Part shown: positions 8,312-16,812 of the stretch, piece after piece | Position numbering within the stretch: position 1 is the first letter of the stretch | Layout of the letters: every line of letters begins with the position of its first letter | From: an uncultured Prochlorococcus sp. | GTDB taxonomy: Bacteria; Cyanobacteriota; Cyanobacteriia; PCC-6307; Cyanobiaceae | DNA length: 41,399 nt | Direction: 5' to 3' | Assembly (NCBI GenBank): GCA_902525585.1 | Contig: CABZHQ010000016.1 | Location: 1 to 41,399 of the forward strand | Notes under the pieces: model-generated | The model's input: only the letters and a program-made list of their open reading frames with translations | Databases searched by the model: none | Told to the model about the DNA's origin: nothing | Program-made: the position numbers and the translations under genes

Positions 8312-8470
8312 AACAGTAAACAGAACATTAAAAGTAATCAGATTTTAAAATTTTTTAGTGGCTTTTATTGATTATAAAATTGTTTTTTTAAGAACAGTAA
8401 TTAGAACATTAAATTAACTCTTTTCAAAGCGAAAAAAGGACTTTTATTGATTTTTTGTTTTTTAAAGTTA
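8312..8470. repeat. imperfect tandem duplication, about 80-bp unit
   Basis: Two copies of a roughly 80-bp unit lie between the tRNA terminator and the orphan gene. The first shared block is AACAGTAA-NN-AGAACATTAAA, beginning at 8312 and again at 8393. The second is CTTTTATTGATT, at 8362 and again at 8441, each followed by TTG and a long T run and then AAG. The bases between the blocks have diverged. The rest of 8239-8519 holds no credible ORF or tRNA. Confidence 0.6.
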
Positions 8471-8519
8471 AGACAAATTTTGTTTATCTGGTTCGAATTA
8501 CTATCCTATTCAGGCAATT

Positions 8520-8879
8520 TTAGTCATCCCACATATCCTTTTTCTCTTGATCGAAATTATTCCTTTCAAGTAATTCTATTCTTTGTTTCTGAGAATCTAT
8601 TTCTGTTTCAATTACGTTTTTATCGTCAATATATTTCTTTTGTATTTCTGAGATAATTCTTTCAAATTGTTCTCCAAAAAAATCTGACATTTCTCTCCAT
8701 GCTTCCATCTCCTCTTCTTTCCCAATAGTATCATTTATCTGATGAGAAATAATTTCTAGTACATATTGTTTAAGTTCCTGTTGACTCATTGATTCAACTT
8801 TTTTTTTAATGAAAAGTTCTTTAAGATTTTCTAATTGTTTTTTCGATAAATCTGAATAAATAATTGGCTTCTTTTTCAT
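8520..8879 (-). CDS. orphan 119-aa charged helical protein, unknown
   Basis: I do not recognise this protein. It is rich in Lys, Glu and Gln, with no signal peptide or membrane segment, and is predicted to be almost all helical with heptad-like patterns (about residues 10-35 and 80-115). Its most distinctive part is MEAWREMSDFFGEQFERIIS in the middle. It has long non-coding flanks on both sides (334 bases to the tRNA, 399 bases to rpaA), unusual for this compact region. Codon use is the same AT-rich style as the neighbours. It is more likely real than random because the frame is dense with ordinary codons and no competing ORF fits. Confidence 0.65.
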   Translation of the reverse strand: MKKKPIIYSDLSKKQLENLKELFIKKKVESMSQQELKQYVLEIISHQINDTIGKEEEMEAWREMSDFFGEQFERIISEIQKKYIDDKNVIETEIDSQKQRIELLERNNFDQEKKDMWDD

Positions 8880-9196
8880 GGATTCTTAAATTTTTTTTAT
8901 AGACAAAATTATTAGTTAAAGCATTCTGAAGGAATTGATAACTTTAAACAAAGTTATCTCGTATTTGATAATTAAAAATATCCATTAAATTCAATTTTAC
9001 ACCCCTTAAAATGGCAATCTGAATTAGATATTATTTCAAATTTAACTATTATTTGTTTCTGATAAACCTTTGATTATTAAGAAAAAGTAAATAGAATCGA
9101 AAGAAATTCTAAAGTTTAAACTTTTTAAAAATTTACATTTTCTATCTAATCCCTTGCTATAACTATGTTATTTGATAAATCTAATTGATAAAATTG
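8880..9196. other. non-coding stretch upstream of the orphan gene and rpaA
   Basis: There is no ORF longer than about 13 codons on either strand. It contains a perfect inverted repeat at 8937-8958 and an alternative extended -10 promoter (TG-C-TATAAC, 9155-9163) pointing towards rpaA. It presumably holds the divergent control regions of the orphan gene and rpaA. Confidence 0.6.
8937..8958. promoter_or_regulatory. perfect inverted repeat, possible operator
   Basis: GATAACTTT and AAAGTTATC form a perfect 9-bp dyad around a 4-base spacer (AAAC). No T run follows on either strand, so it is unlikely to be a terminator. It lies 58 bases upstream of the orphan gene's start. A dimeric regulator's binding site is one possibility. 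Confidence 0.4.
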
Positions 9197-9224
9197 TTTA
9201 CACTAATTCAGCAATCTTTATAAA
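9197..9224 (+). promoter_or_regulatory. candidate sigma-70 promoter of rpaA
   Basis: TTTACA (9197-9202) and TATAAA (9219-9224) are separated by 16 bases, a good match to housekeeping promoters. Transcription would start near 9231, leaving a leader of about 48 bases before the rpaA ATG. Confidence 0.5.
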
Positions 9225-9278
9225 TTCTTGAGAGAATCATAATACCAAAACTTAATTTTAATTTAATAGTTTATAAAT

Positions 9279-10061
9279 ATGAAAATTTCAATCCTGTTAA
9301 TTGAAGATGATCGTGATATGCGTGATTTGGTGGCTAGACATCTTGAACATTCTGGTTTCGATGTCCAAAAAGCTGAAGATGGAATAAAAGGACAAGCATT
9401 AGCCCTTCAGTATTCACCAGATTTAATTCTCTTAGATTTAATGTTACCAAGTGTTGATGGATTAACTTTATGCCAGAGACTAAGAAGAGATGAAAGAACA
9501 TCAAATATCCCAATTTTGATGATAACTGCATTAGGTGGTCTTAAAGATAAAGTGACTGGGTTTAATTCTGGAGCAGATGATTATATTACTAAACCATTCG
9601 ACCTAGAAGAGCTACATGTGCGCATAAAAGCTTTATTAAGAAGAACCAACAGAGCACAATTGAATTCTAGTAACCAGCAAGAAATATTAAATTATGGCCC
9701 TTTAACTCTTGTTCCGGAAAGATTTGAAGCTATCTGGTTTGAATCTCCTGTTAGATTAACTCATCTTGAATTTGAACTGCTTCATTGCCTTTTGCAGAGG
9801 CACGGTCAAACTGTATCACCAGCATTAATCCTTAAAGAGGTATGGGGGTATGAACCTGATGATGATATTGAGACAATAAGAGTTCATATTAGACACTTAC
9901 GTACTAAACTTGAACCCGATCCACGCAAACCTATTTATATAAAAACTGTATACGGTGCTGGATATTGTCTTGAGTTACCAATTGGTTCTCAAGTGGAAAC
10001 TGCTAGGCAAGAGTTTACTAAAGCAAGAAATCCTGACTTGATTAATTCGATAGTAGATTAA
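9279..10061 (+). CDS. rpaA: OmpR-family response regulator RpaA
   Basis: This 260-aa regulator has a receiver domain (residues 3-118) with phosphoacceptor Asp53 in LLDLMLP, Thr83 and Lys105 in TKPF. A winged-helix DNA-binding domain (about 135-235) carries [19 protein letters not shown] and [14 protein letters not shown]. The segment [19 protein letters not shown] is diagnostic of RpaA in my recollection of Synechococcus RpaA. In cyanobacteria RpaA is the output regulator of the Kai clock through SasA and affects phycobilisome/photosystem coupling. It is monocistronic and ends 2 bases from holB, convergent. The upstream region is unusually long. Confidence 0.92.
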   Translation: MKISILLIEDDRDMRDLVARHLEHSGFDVQKAEDGIKGQALALQYSPDLILLDLMLPSVDGLTLCQRLRRDERTSNIPILMITALGGLKDKVTGFNSGADDYITKPFDLEELHVRIKALLRRTNRAQLNSSNQQEILNYGPLTLVPERFEAIWFESPVRLTHLEFELLHCLLQRHGQTVSPALILKEVWGYEPDDDIETIRVHIRHLRTKLEPDPRKPIYIKTVYGAGYCLELPIGSQVETARQEFTKARNPDLINSIVD

Positions 10062-10063
10062 TT

Positions 10064-11026
10064 TCATATATCTTCCATCCAAATTTTTAAAAAAGTAATT
10101 TCCCATGCCAACCTTGGTTGAATGTTTTTTCTTAATAAGTATTTTAAATGTTCGAGTTTTTTAATTAAAACAATATTTTTTGTTTTTCTCCACCAAATAG
10201 TTTGAATTAAATTTACTAAACAAATCTGTTGAGAAATTTCTAATTTTTCAGATATTAATTTTGATATTTCTAATATTTCCAGACTATTATTTATTGGAGA
10301 ATCTAATTTGCTTATAATTTCATCTGAAAAATCGTTCCAAATTTCAATATTTTTCAATAATTGATTTGGAGATCCATTTGCAGATTTTATTAAATCTTCA
10401 AATTTTAATTTTGTATTAATATTTAATTTTGAAGTGTTTAAATATTCTTTTAAAATAGACTTTATTCGTTTACTAGAAAAAGCTCGAAATCTGACTATTT
10501 GACATCTTGAGATGATCGTATCTAAGAGAAGGTTTAATTTAGATGTTAGTAATATAAAAATACCGTTACTAGGTTCTTCTAAGGTTTTTAAAAGGCAATT
10601 CGAGGCTGCTTCGTTTAAAAGGTGTGCATCAATAATTAAAACAATTTTTTTTTCTGAGTTTATTGATTTCTGACTAAGAAACCTTTTAATATTCCGTATT
10701 TGAGCAATTTTAATAATCTCAGATCCAATTTTTATTGGTTTTTCAAAATCGGAACTTCCTGAACTTTTATTTGCCAAAAGAGAATCTGGTTCAATAATTA
10801 AAAAATCAGGATGGTTATTTTTTGTAATTCTTTCTTCAACATTTTCGCTTGGTGAAGATTGTTTGAAAATCTCTTTAATAAATTTAAGAGCTGTTTGCTT
10901 TTTTCCTACCCCTTCAGCACCATAAAATATATAACCATTAGCAAATGATTTTTTTTTAATTATGTTTTTAAGACAGGTATTGACTTCTTCATTCAATAAA
11001 AAATTATTTTTATTAACCTCAATCAT
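10064..11026 (-). CDS. holB: DNA polymerase III delta-prime subunit (HolB)
   Basis: The 320-aa AAA+-like clamp-loader subunit is recognised by [16 protein letters not shown] (residues 31-46), the acidic strand [25 protein letters not shown] (Walker-B-like region with the SRC-type sensor following) and [22 protein letters not shown]. The P-loop is degenerate (GKK in place of GKT/S), as expected for delta-prime, which need not bind ATP. The four-cysteine zinc module seen in E. coli delta-prime is absent. It overlaps the tmk stop by 4 bases (ATGA-type coupling), an arrangement common in bacteria. Confidence 0.9.
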   Translation of the reverse strand: MIEVNKNNFLLNEEVNTCLKNIIKKKSFANGYIFYGAEGVGKKQTALKFIKEIFKQSSPSENVEERITKNNHPDFLIIEPDSLLANKSSGSSDFEKPIKIGSEIIKIAQIRNIKRFLSQKSINSEKKIVLIIDAHLLNEAASNCLLKTLEEPSNGIFILLTSKLNLLLDTIISRCQIVRFRAFSSKRIKSILKEYLNTSKLNINTKLKFEDLIKSANGSPNQLLKNIEIWNDFSDEIISKLDSPINNSLEILEISKLISEKLEISQQICLVNLIQTIWWRKTKNIVLIKKLEHLKYLLRKNIQPRLAWEITFLKIWMEDI

Positions 11027-11661
11027 TTGTTATTAGAAAATTTATAAAGTATTGTCTCTTTTATCTGATTAGAAATAGTTTTAATATTTTGCGAGGCAGA
11101 TATTACTTTCCAGTTTTTTTCTCTGGCAATTAGTTTGAAGCCTTCATTTACTTTTTCTAAAAATCTAATACCTTCTGATTCTATTCTATCTGGAACTTCA
11201 TTTTTTCTTCGGAATATGCTCTCTTCTGGAGAAATTTCTAAGAAGAAAGTGAGATCAGGATATTCTCCTTGACACACAATAGACTCAATATTTTTAATTG
11301 TTTTTAAATTTATATTTCTTCCATAACCTTGATAAGCCAGGGTGGAATCGGAAAATCTATCACTTATTACCCAATCATTGTTATTTAAAGCAGGTGAAAT
11401 AATTTTGGAAACGTGTTCAGCTCTATCCGCTGAATAAAGCAATAATTCTGCAAGAGATGAAGGCTTGTTATTTTCATTATTATCAAGAATCAGTCCTCTA
11501 AGTTTTTTCCCTAGAAGACTGCCTCCAGGCTCTCTAGTTGTGATTAATTTAGACCCTTTCTTTATTAGACCACTGTTAGGTAGCCATTTAGATAGTTCAT
11601 TTATTTGGGTTGTTTTACCACATCCATCAATACCCTCAATAACGATAAATTTTCCTTTCAT
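11023..11661 (-). CDS. tmk: thymidylate kinase
   Basis: This 212-aa kinase phosphorylates dTMP to dTDP. It has the P-loop GIDGCGKTT (residues 10-18), the [10 protein letters not shown] motif that contacts d[18 protein letters not shown] in the middle (the DR motif) and a lid region. Length is typical. It starts immediately after the copper-ATPase stop codon with no spacer, and its end overlaps holB by 4 bases, so the three genes form one leftward unit. Confidence 0.95.
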   Translation of the reverse strand: MKGKFIVIEGIDGCGKTTQINELSKWLPNSGLIKKGSKLITTREPGGSLLGKKLRGLILDNNENNKPSSLAELLLYSADRAEHVSKIISPALNNNDWVISDRFSDSTLAYQGYGRNINLKTIKNIESIVCQGEYPDLTFFLEISPEESIFRRKNEVPDRIESEGIRFLEKVNEGFKLIAREKNWKVISASQNIKTISNQIKETILYKFSNNK

Positions 11662-13956
11662 TTAATCCAAAGATAAAGCATTAATTACAACTGTGATAGA
11701 GCTAATAGCCATCAATAATGCGGCTATTGAGGGAGTAAGGAGAATTCCATATTTAGGGAATAAAATGCCTGCTGCCAGAGGTATAGCTAGTAAGTTGTAA
11801 CCAAAAGCCCATGTTAGATTTTGCCTTATTTTTCTTATAGTTTTTTTTGCAAGATTTAAGGCGTAGGGTAATCCATTTAGTTGATCTCCCATTAAAACCA
11901 CATCTGCATTTGCCTTAGCTATTTGAGTCCCAGACCCCACCGCAATTCCTAAGTCTGAAGATGCTAAGGCTGGGACATCATTAATACCATCACCAATCAT
12001 TGCTACTTTATTATTAATTTTTAAATTTTCTATAGTCTTTAGCTTCATTTCAGGAAGAAGATCCCATTTTACTTCTGTTTCTAAACAACCAATTTTTTTT
12101 GCTAATGCTAAAACTGTTTGTTTCCTATCACCACTTAAAATATTAATTTTAAATTTTTTTTCTCTTAAATTTTGAACTGTTTTAATTGAATCATCTCTGA
12201 GTAAATCTCCTAGGAAAATAAACCCTAATAACTTATCTTTGATACTAACTCCAATGATAGTATTCGTTTTTGTCTCTTCATTTTCAATGGCTTTTTTTGC
12301 ATCACTATCAATAATTATTCCTTTACTTAGTAGCCATTCAATATTTCCAATATTAATTAGTCCATCAATTGATTCTAGTTCTCCAGAAATACCTCGACCT
12401 GAATGAGTTAAGATTTTTTTTATTGGAAATAAACTTAAATTTTGTTTTTTTGCCTCTTTAATTAAAGCATCTGCAATTGGATGTCTGCTTTCCTTTTCTA
12501 AACTGGCAGCTATTCTTAATAAAAATGAATGATCATCATTATTTTTATAATCAACAATGAAAGGCTTACCTTTTGTTAAAGTACCTGTCTTGTCAAAAAT
12601 AATGTAATTAATTTGTGAAGCCATCTCTATTTTGTCCCCGCCTTTAAATAAAACCCCTTTTTTTGCCGCTTTACCTGATGCAACAGTTATTACTGTTGGG
12701 GTGGCTAAACCTAATGCACAAGGACAAGCTATTACTAAAACAGCAATTGACAATTGAATGGCTAAACTAAGGAAATTTTCAGCATTACTACCAAGCGAAC
12801 TATGAAGTGTATGACTTGAGTGAGTGATGAATTGATGATTATGACTTAATAAATCTGGCCAGATGTTTCTTGCCCCCTTCCACCAAAAGAAGAAGGTTAA
12901 AGTTGCAAAAAGAAGTACAAAGTAAGTAAATTTGCCTGCAATTTCATCAGCAATTCTTTGAATGCGAGGTTTTCTAGCGTTTACAGACTCAATTAGATTT
13001 ACTAGTTTTGCGAGAGAAGAATCCCCTCCGACCTTTTGTACTTTTAGTCTAAGAGTTGAATTGAGATTTAAAGACCCACTAGATAGATTTTCGCCTTCTT
13101 TTACCTCGATAGGTTTGGATTCTCCAGTAATATGTGAGACATCCACATATGATTTACCTTGAATCACAATGCAGTCAGCAGGTACTCTGTCTCCTGCTAA
13201 AACTTGAATCTCTTGGTTGGGTCTTAAAGTGTTTACTCTTATTGATTTTATTTGATTGTCTTCTGTGTAGATATTTGCCATTTCAGGTTGAAGATCTAAT
13301 AATTCTCCGATGGATGAACCGGTTTGATATTTTGCTCTTTCTTCTAAGAAACGCCCAATTAGTATGAAGCCTAATAGCATAACTGGTTCATTAAAAAAAC
13401 AAGGAAAACCAGTGGCAGGAAATATTAAGGATAGAAGACTTGTTGTATATGCGCTAATTACTCCAAGCGCTACTAAAGAATCCATATCCGGATGGTTCTT
13501 AATAAACGATTTAAATCCATTTATAATAATTTCTCTGCCAGGAAATAATAAAGCTAACGTTGCTAATAAAGCGTGAAAAAATATATTACCAAGTATTGGG
13601 AAATTTATGTATTTTCCTTCTGCTAGATGACCTAAACCTGAAAATAATAAAAGTAATAGGGCAAAAGTTAATTTTTTCCATTTACTATTCCATTTCTTTT
13701 TTTTTTCTAATTCTGCTTTATTTATTTTTTTTGAAAAATCATTTATATAAATCTTTGATGGGAAACCACTCTCTTTTAGATTTTCGAGCACAGTTTCTAT
13801 TTCTATATTTTTCTGTGTAATTTCAAAATATGCACTTTCAGTAAGCAAGTTAACAGAAACATTTTCAATACCATCAGAATTATTCAATATTTTTTCAACA
13901 GTACTAACACATCCTCCGCACTTCATTCCTGTAACGTTTAATTGAATACTCTCCAT
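11662..13956 (-). CDS. copper(I)-transporting P1B-type ATPase (PacS/CtaA-like)
   Basis: This 764-aa pump has one N-terminal HMA domain with GMKCGGC (Cys13, Cys16), then eight predicted helices. The transport motif CPC is at 411-413 and the phosphorylation motif DKTGTLT at 455-461. ESRHPIADAL (HP motif) and GDGINDVPAL are also present. The last two helices contain GYN and MAISS, the residues characteristic of Cu(I)-specific P1B-1 pumps. In cyanobacteria such pumps deliver copper to plastocyanin and cytochrome oxidase at the plasma or thylakoid membrane. The loop between TM5 and the CPC helix (about 361-395) is long and rich in His. It is first in the unit with tmk and holB, and divergent from ycf3. 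Confidence 0.93.
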   Translation of the reverse strand: MESIQLNVTGMKCGGCVSTVEKILNNSDGIENVSVNLLTESAYFEITQKNIEIETVLENLKESGFPSKIYINDFSKKINKAELEKKKKWNSKWKKLTFALLLLLFSGLGHLAEGKYINFPILGNIFFHALLATLALLFPGREIIINGFKSFIKNHPDMDSLVALGVISAYTTSLLSLIFPATGFPCFFNEPVMLLGFILIGRFLEERAKYQTGSSIGELLDLQPEMANIYTEDNQIKSIRVNTLRPNQEIQVLAGDRVPADCIVIQGKSYVDVSHITGESKPIEVKEGENLSSGSLNLNSTLRLKVQKVGGDSSLAKLVNLIESVNARKPRIQRIADEIAGKFTYFVLLFATLTFFFWWKGARNIWPDLLSHNHQFITHSSHTLHSSLGSNAENFLSLAIQLSIAVLVIACPCALGLATPTVITVASGKAAKKGVLFKGGDKIEMASQINYIIFDKTGTLTKGKPFIVDYKNNDDHSFLLRIAASLEKESRHPIADALIKEAKKQNLSLFPIKKILTHSGRGISGELESIDGLINIGNIEWLLSKGIIIDSDAKKAIENEETKTNTIIGVSIKDKLLGFIFLGDLLRDDSIKTVQNLREKKFKINILSGDRKQTVLALAKKIGCLETEVKWDLLPEMKLKTIENLKINNKVAMIGDGINDVPALASSDLGIAVGSGTQIAKANADVVLMGDQLNGLPYALNLAKKTIRKIRQNLTWAFGYNLLAIPLAAGILFPKYGILLTPSIAALLMAISSITVVINALSLD

Positions 13957-14050
13957 ATTTTCACGATAGAAGCAGATTAATGCTTAACCTTTTTTTTAAC
14001 TATAATAATAAATGTAATAGATTTTTAAAATAATTATTTTTTTAAAATAC

Positions 14051-14056
14051 TATATT
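14051..14056 (+). promoter_or_regulatory. candidate -10 box for ycf3
   Basis: TATATT lies 22 bases before the GTG start of ycf3 in the 122-base spacer shared with the divergent copper ATPase. No clear -35 was seen. The predicted leader is about 16 bases. Confidence 0.3.
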
Positions 14057-14078
14057 AAGTTTATTAAAATTTTGAGCT

Positions 14079-14600
14079 GTGCCTAGTAATCAAAACAGAG
14101 ACAACTTTATCGATAAAGCTTTTACTGTAATTGCTGAATCTATTGTAAAAATAATGCCTATCGCTGAGAAAGAAAAAAAAGCGTATATTTATTATAGAGA
14201 TGGCTTAGCTGCACAAAATAATGGGGATTATTCGGAAGCATTAGAGTATTACAAGGAGAGTTTACTGCTTGAAGAAAATAAAATTGATAGGGGCGAGACT
14301 TTAAAAAATATGGCAATCATTTATATGAGTAATGGTGAAGAGGATTTGTCTATTGAAACTTATGAAAAAGCATTAGTAGAAAATCCCAAACAGCCATCAT
14401 GCTTGAAAAATATAGGGTTAATTTATGAAAAAAGGGGGAGATATGCTGAGCAAAATGGTGATTTAGATCAAAGAGATATTTGGTTTGATAAAGCTGCTGA
14501 AGTCTGGGCTAAAGCAGTGAGACTATATCCAGGTGGATATCTAGATATTGAGAATTGGTTGAAAAACTCAGGAAGAAGCTCAATTGATATGTACCTTTGA
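14079..14600 (+). CDS. ycf3: photosystem I assembly protein Ycf3
   Basis: This 173-aa thylakoid-associated chaperone is needed for photosystem I assembly. It starts with GTG at 14079: the protein [20 protein letters not shown] then matches the invariant Ycf3 N-terminus. Three TPR motifs follow (about residues 35-68, 72-105 and 120-153), including [20 protein letters not shown] and the final [23 protein letters not shown] typical of the family. It is monocistronic and ends 5 bases from the convergent radA stop. Neighbouring genes make no contribution to PSI assembly that I can see. Confidence 0.95.
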   Translation: MPSNQNRDNFIDKAFTVIAESIVKIMPIAEKEKKAYIYYRDGLAAQNNGDYSEALEYYKESLLLEENKIDRGETLKNMAIIYMSNGEEDLSIETYEKALVENPKQPSCLKNIGLIYEKRGRYAEQNGDLDQRDIWFDKAAEVWAKAVRLYPGGYLDIENWLKNSGRSSIDMYL

Positions 14601-14605
14601 ATTTT

Positions 14606-15958
14606 TTATTTTGATAAAGCATAATCAACTGCTTCTTTAATATTGGATATCTCTTTGATATTTATTAAATTTTGAAAATTATTATTTAGTTCCCCCTCTA
14701 GTTTTGGCACTACTATATTTTTGATCCCTAGTCTTACAGCTTCTTCTATCTTTGTCCGAAGGTTGTTCGATTTTCTAACTTGACCGCTCAAACCCAATTC
14801 CCCAATAAATGAGGTACTCGCCAAAGGAGGAATATTTTTTAAACTTGATAAAATTGATATTGCTACACCTAAGTCAGATGAGGGATCATTAATCTCAAAA
14901 CCTCCACCAGTAGCTATATAACAATCAAATTCAGATAATTTTACACCTACGTGTTTTTCAACAACTGCAAGAATTTGATGCAATCTATTTATACTGATTC
15001 CAGTTGTAGTTCGTCTTGGGTTACTGTAGAAAGTTTTATTTACTAGTGCTTGTATATCAACTGCTAATGGTCGAGTGCCTTCATTTGTAATCGTTGTTGT
15101 TACGCCTGAAATATTTTCTTTGTTTGTAAAAATTGAACTTGGGTTTTTAATCTCTCGTAAACCTTCTTCAAGCATTTCAAAAATTCCAATTTCAAAGGTC
15201 GATCCAAATCGATTTTTTATACTTCTTAGTAATCTATGAGATGAAATATTATCTCCTTCGAAGTTTATTACTGTATCAACCAAATGCTCAAGAGTTTTAG
15301 GGCCAGCTAAAGAACCATCTTTGGTTACATGACCAATTAATAGAAGAGATACATTATAGTCTTTTGCTAGAATTTGCAACTCAGATGAACATGCTCTAAC
15401 TTGAGAAACCGATCCTGGCGAGCTTTCCATTTCATGATTATGGATTGCTTGAATACTATCAATAATTGCGAAACTTGGATTTACACGTTTGATCTCTTCA
15501 AGAATTAGAAATAAATTTGTTTCTGCAAAAATTTGTAGATCAATACTTTTTTGATTTAATCTTTCCCATCTAATTTTTACTTGTTCTAGAGATTCTTCCG
15601 CAGTTATGTATAAAACTTTCTCATTGAGAGATATTTTTCCTGCTGATTGAAGAACTATTGTGCTTTTACCTATACCTGGTTCTCCTCCAAGTAAGACAAC
15701 AGATCCAGGTACTATTCCACCTCCAAGTACTCGATCAAACTCTCTAAAACCACTTGAAAATCTCGATATTTTTTTTGATGAAATTTTATCAAAAGGGATA
15801 GATTTCTTATTATTTTTTATATCTTGATGTTTAGATCTCTCGCTTTTAATTTCTTCAACAATTGAATTCCATGAGTTGCAATTAAGGCATTTCCCAAAGT
15901 ATTGAGAAGTTTCAGTTCCGCAATTTTGACAAATAAAAGTCGACAATTTGCTAGACAT
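14606..15958 (-). CDS. radA: DNA repair protein RadA (Sms)
   Basis: The 450-aa RecA-related branch-migration/helicase protein has an N-terminal C4 zinc finger (Cys10, Cys13, Cys24, Cys27), Walker A GGEPGIGKST (91-100), the Walker B strand FAIIDSIQAI, the RadA-specific KNRFGS motif in the middle and a C-terminal Lon-protease-like domain with FEINDPSSDLGVAISILSS. Length is normal for RadA. It is transcribed alone, divergent from rpaB across 107 bases and convergent with ycf3. Confidence 0.95.
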   Translation of the reverse strand: MSSKLSTFICQNCGTETSQYFGKCLNCNSWNSIVEEIKSERSKHQDIKNNKKSIPFDKISSKKISRFSSGFREFDRVLGGGIVPGSVVLLGGEPGIGKSTIVLQSAGKISLNEKVLYITAEESLEQVKIRWERLNQKSIDLQIFAETNLFLILEEIKRVNPSFAIIDSIQAIHNHEMESSPGSVSQVRACSSELQILAKDYNVSLLLIGHVTKDGSLAGPKTLEHLVDTVINFEGDNISSHRLLRSIKNRFGSTFEIGIFEMLEEGLREIKNPSSIFTNKENISGVTTTITNEGTRPLAVDIQALVNKTFYSNPRRTTTGISINRLHQILAVVEKHVGVKLSEFDCYIATGGGFEINDPSSDLGVAISILSSLKNIPPLASTSFIGELGLSGQVRKSNNLRTKIEEAVRLGIKNIVVPKLEGELNNNFQNLINIKEISNIKEAVDYALSK

Positions 15959-16000
15959 TTAGTTTTTGAATAAAGTATTAGAACTTGAATGTTTGGGATA

Positions 16001-16030
16001 TTGCCCCTCTACAAGTTAGATTAGGATAAT
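16001..16030 (+). promoter_or_regulatory. candidate promoter of the rpaB-plsX-fabH-fabD-plsC unit
   Basis: TTGCCC (16001-16006) and GATAAT (16025-16030) are 18 bases apart, with the rpaB ATG about 35 bases further on. The match is moderate, but it is the best in the radA-rpaB spacer. Confidence 0.35.
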
Positions 16031-16065
16031 AATTAATTCTCTTACTGATTAGCTAATAGAAACAA

Positions 16066-16812
16066 ATGGCTCTATCTAGTCAAACTAAAGAAACAATTCT
16101 TGTCGCAGATGACGAGGCAAGTATCAGAAGAATTCTGGAGACGCGCCTCTCCATGATTGGTTACAAAGTCGTAACTGCAAGTGATGGTAAAGAAGCACTA
16201 AAGTTATTTAAAGATTATGAGCCAGATTTAGTCGTACTTGACGTTATGATGCCAAAGCTTGATGGTTATGGAGTTTGTCAGGAATTAAGGAAAGATTCTG
16301 ATGTTCCAATAGTTATGTTAACCGCATTAGGAGATGTTGCTGACAGGATAACAGGTTTAGAATTAGGCGCTGATGATTATGTTGTGAAACCATTTAGTCC
16401 TAAGGAATTAGAAGCTAGAATTAGGTGCGTTCTCAGAAGAATTGACAAAGAACAAATTCCTGGAATGCCTAATTCAGGATTAATTTTGGTCACTGATATA
16501 AAAATTGATACAAATCGAAGACAAGTTTTTAAAAGCGATGAGAGAATAAGATTAACTGGTATGGAATTTAGTCTTTTAGAGCTTTTGGTAAGCAGGTCAG
16601 GCGAGCCATTTAGTAGAGGAGAAATTTTGAAGGAAGTTTGGGGATATACCCCTGAGAGACATGTAGATACAAGAGTCGTGGACGTTCATATATCAAGATT
16701 AAGATCAAAACTGGAGGCTGATCCAGCAAATCCTGAATTAATTTTGACAGCAAGGGGTACAGGATATCTTTTCCAACGGATTGTCGACATTGCTCCTTTT
16801 GATGGTAAATAA
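16066..16812 (+). CDS. rpaB: OmpR-family response regulator RpaB (Ycf27)
   Basis: This 248-aa regulator has a receiver domain with Asp59 in VLDVMMPKLDGYG, Thr86 and Lys108 in VKPF. The winged-helix domain includes [29 protein letters not shown] and VDVHISRLRSKLEADP. The N-terminus KETILVADDEASIRRILETRLSMIGY is characteristic of RpaB/Ycf27. In cyanobacteria RpaB, paired with the NblS kinase, binds HLR1 elements and controls high-light genes; it is usually essential. The stop codon directly abuts the plsX ATG, so it heads a lipid-synthesis transcript. Confidence 0.93.
   Translation: MALSSQTKETILVADDEASIRRILETRLSMIGYKVVTASDGKEALKLFKDYEPDLVVLDVMMPKLDGYGVCQELRKDSDVPIVMLTALGDVADRITGLELGADDYVVKPFSPKELEARIRCVLRRIDKEQIPGMPNSGLILVTDIKIDTNRRQVFKSDERIRLTGMEFSLLELLVSRSGEPFSRGEILKEVWGYTPERHVDTRVVDVHISRLRSKLEADPANPELILTARGTGYLFQRIVDIAPFDGK

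Noticed and set aside
8447..8656. 69-codon + strand ORF in the repeat-bearing gap
   Set aside because: Mostly antisense to the orphan 119-aa gene, low-complexity Phe/Leu-rich product, no start context.
9132..9204. TTTACATT and TTTACACT as RpaB HLR1 half-sites upstream of rpaA
   Set aside because: HLR1 needs two such octamers two bases apart; these are isolated and 57 bases apart, and one doubles as a -35 box.
12962..13820. Several + strand ORFs of 66-86 codons opposite the copper ATPase
   Set aside because: They lie wholly antisense to a well-supported ATPase and have no recognisable domain.
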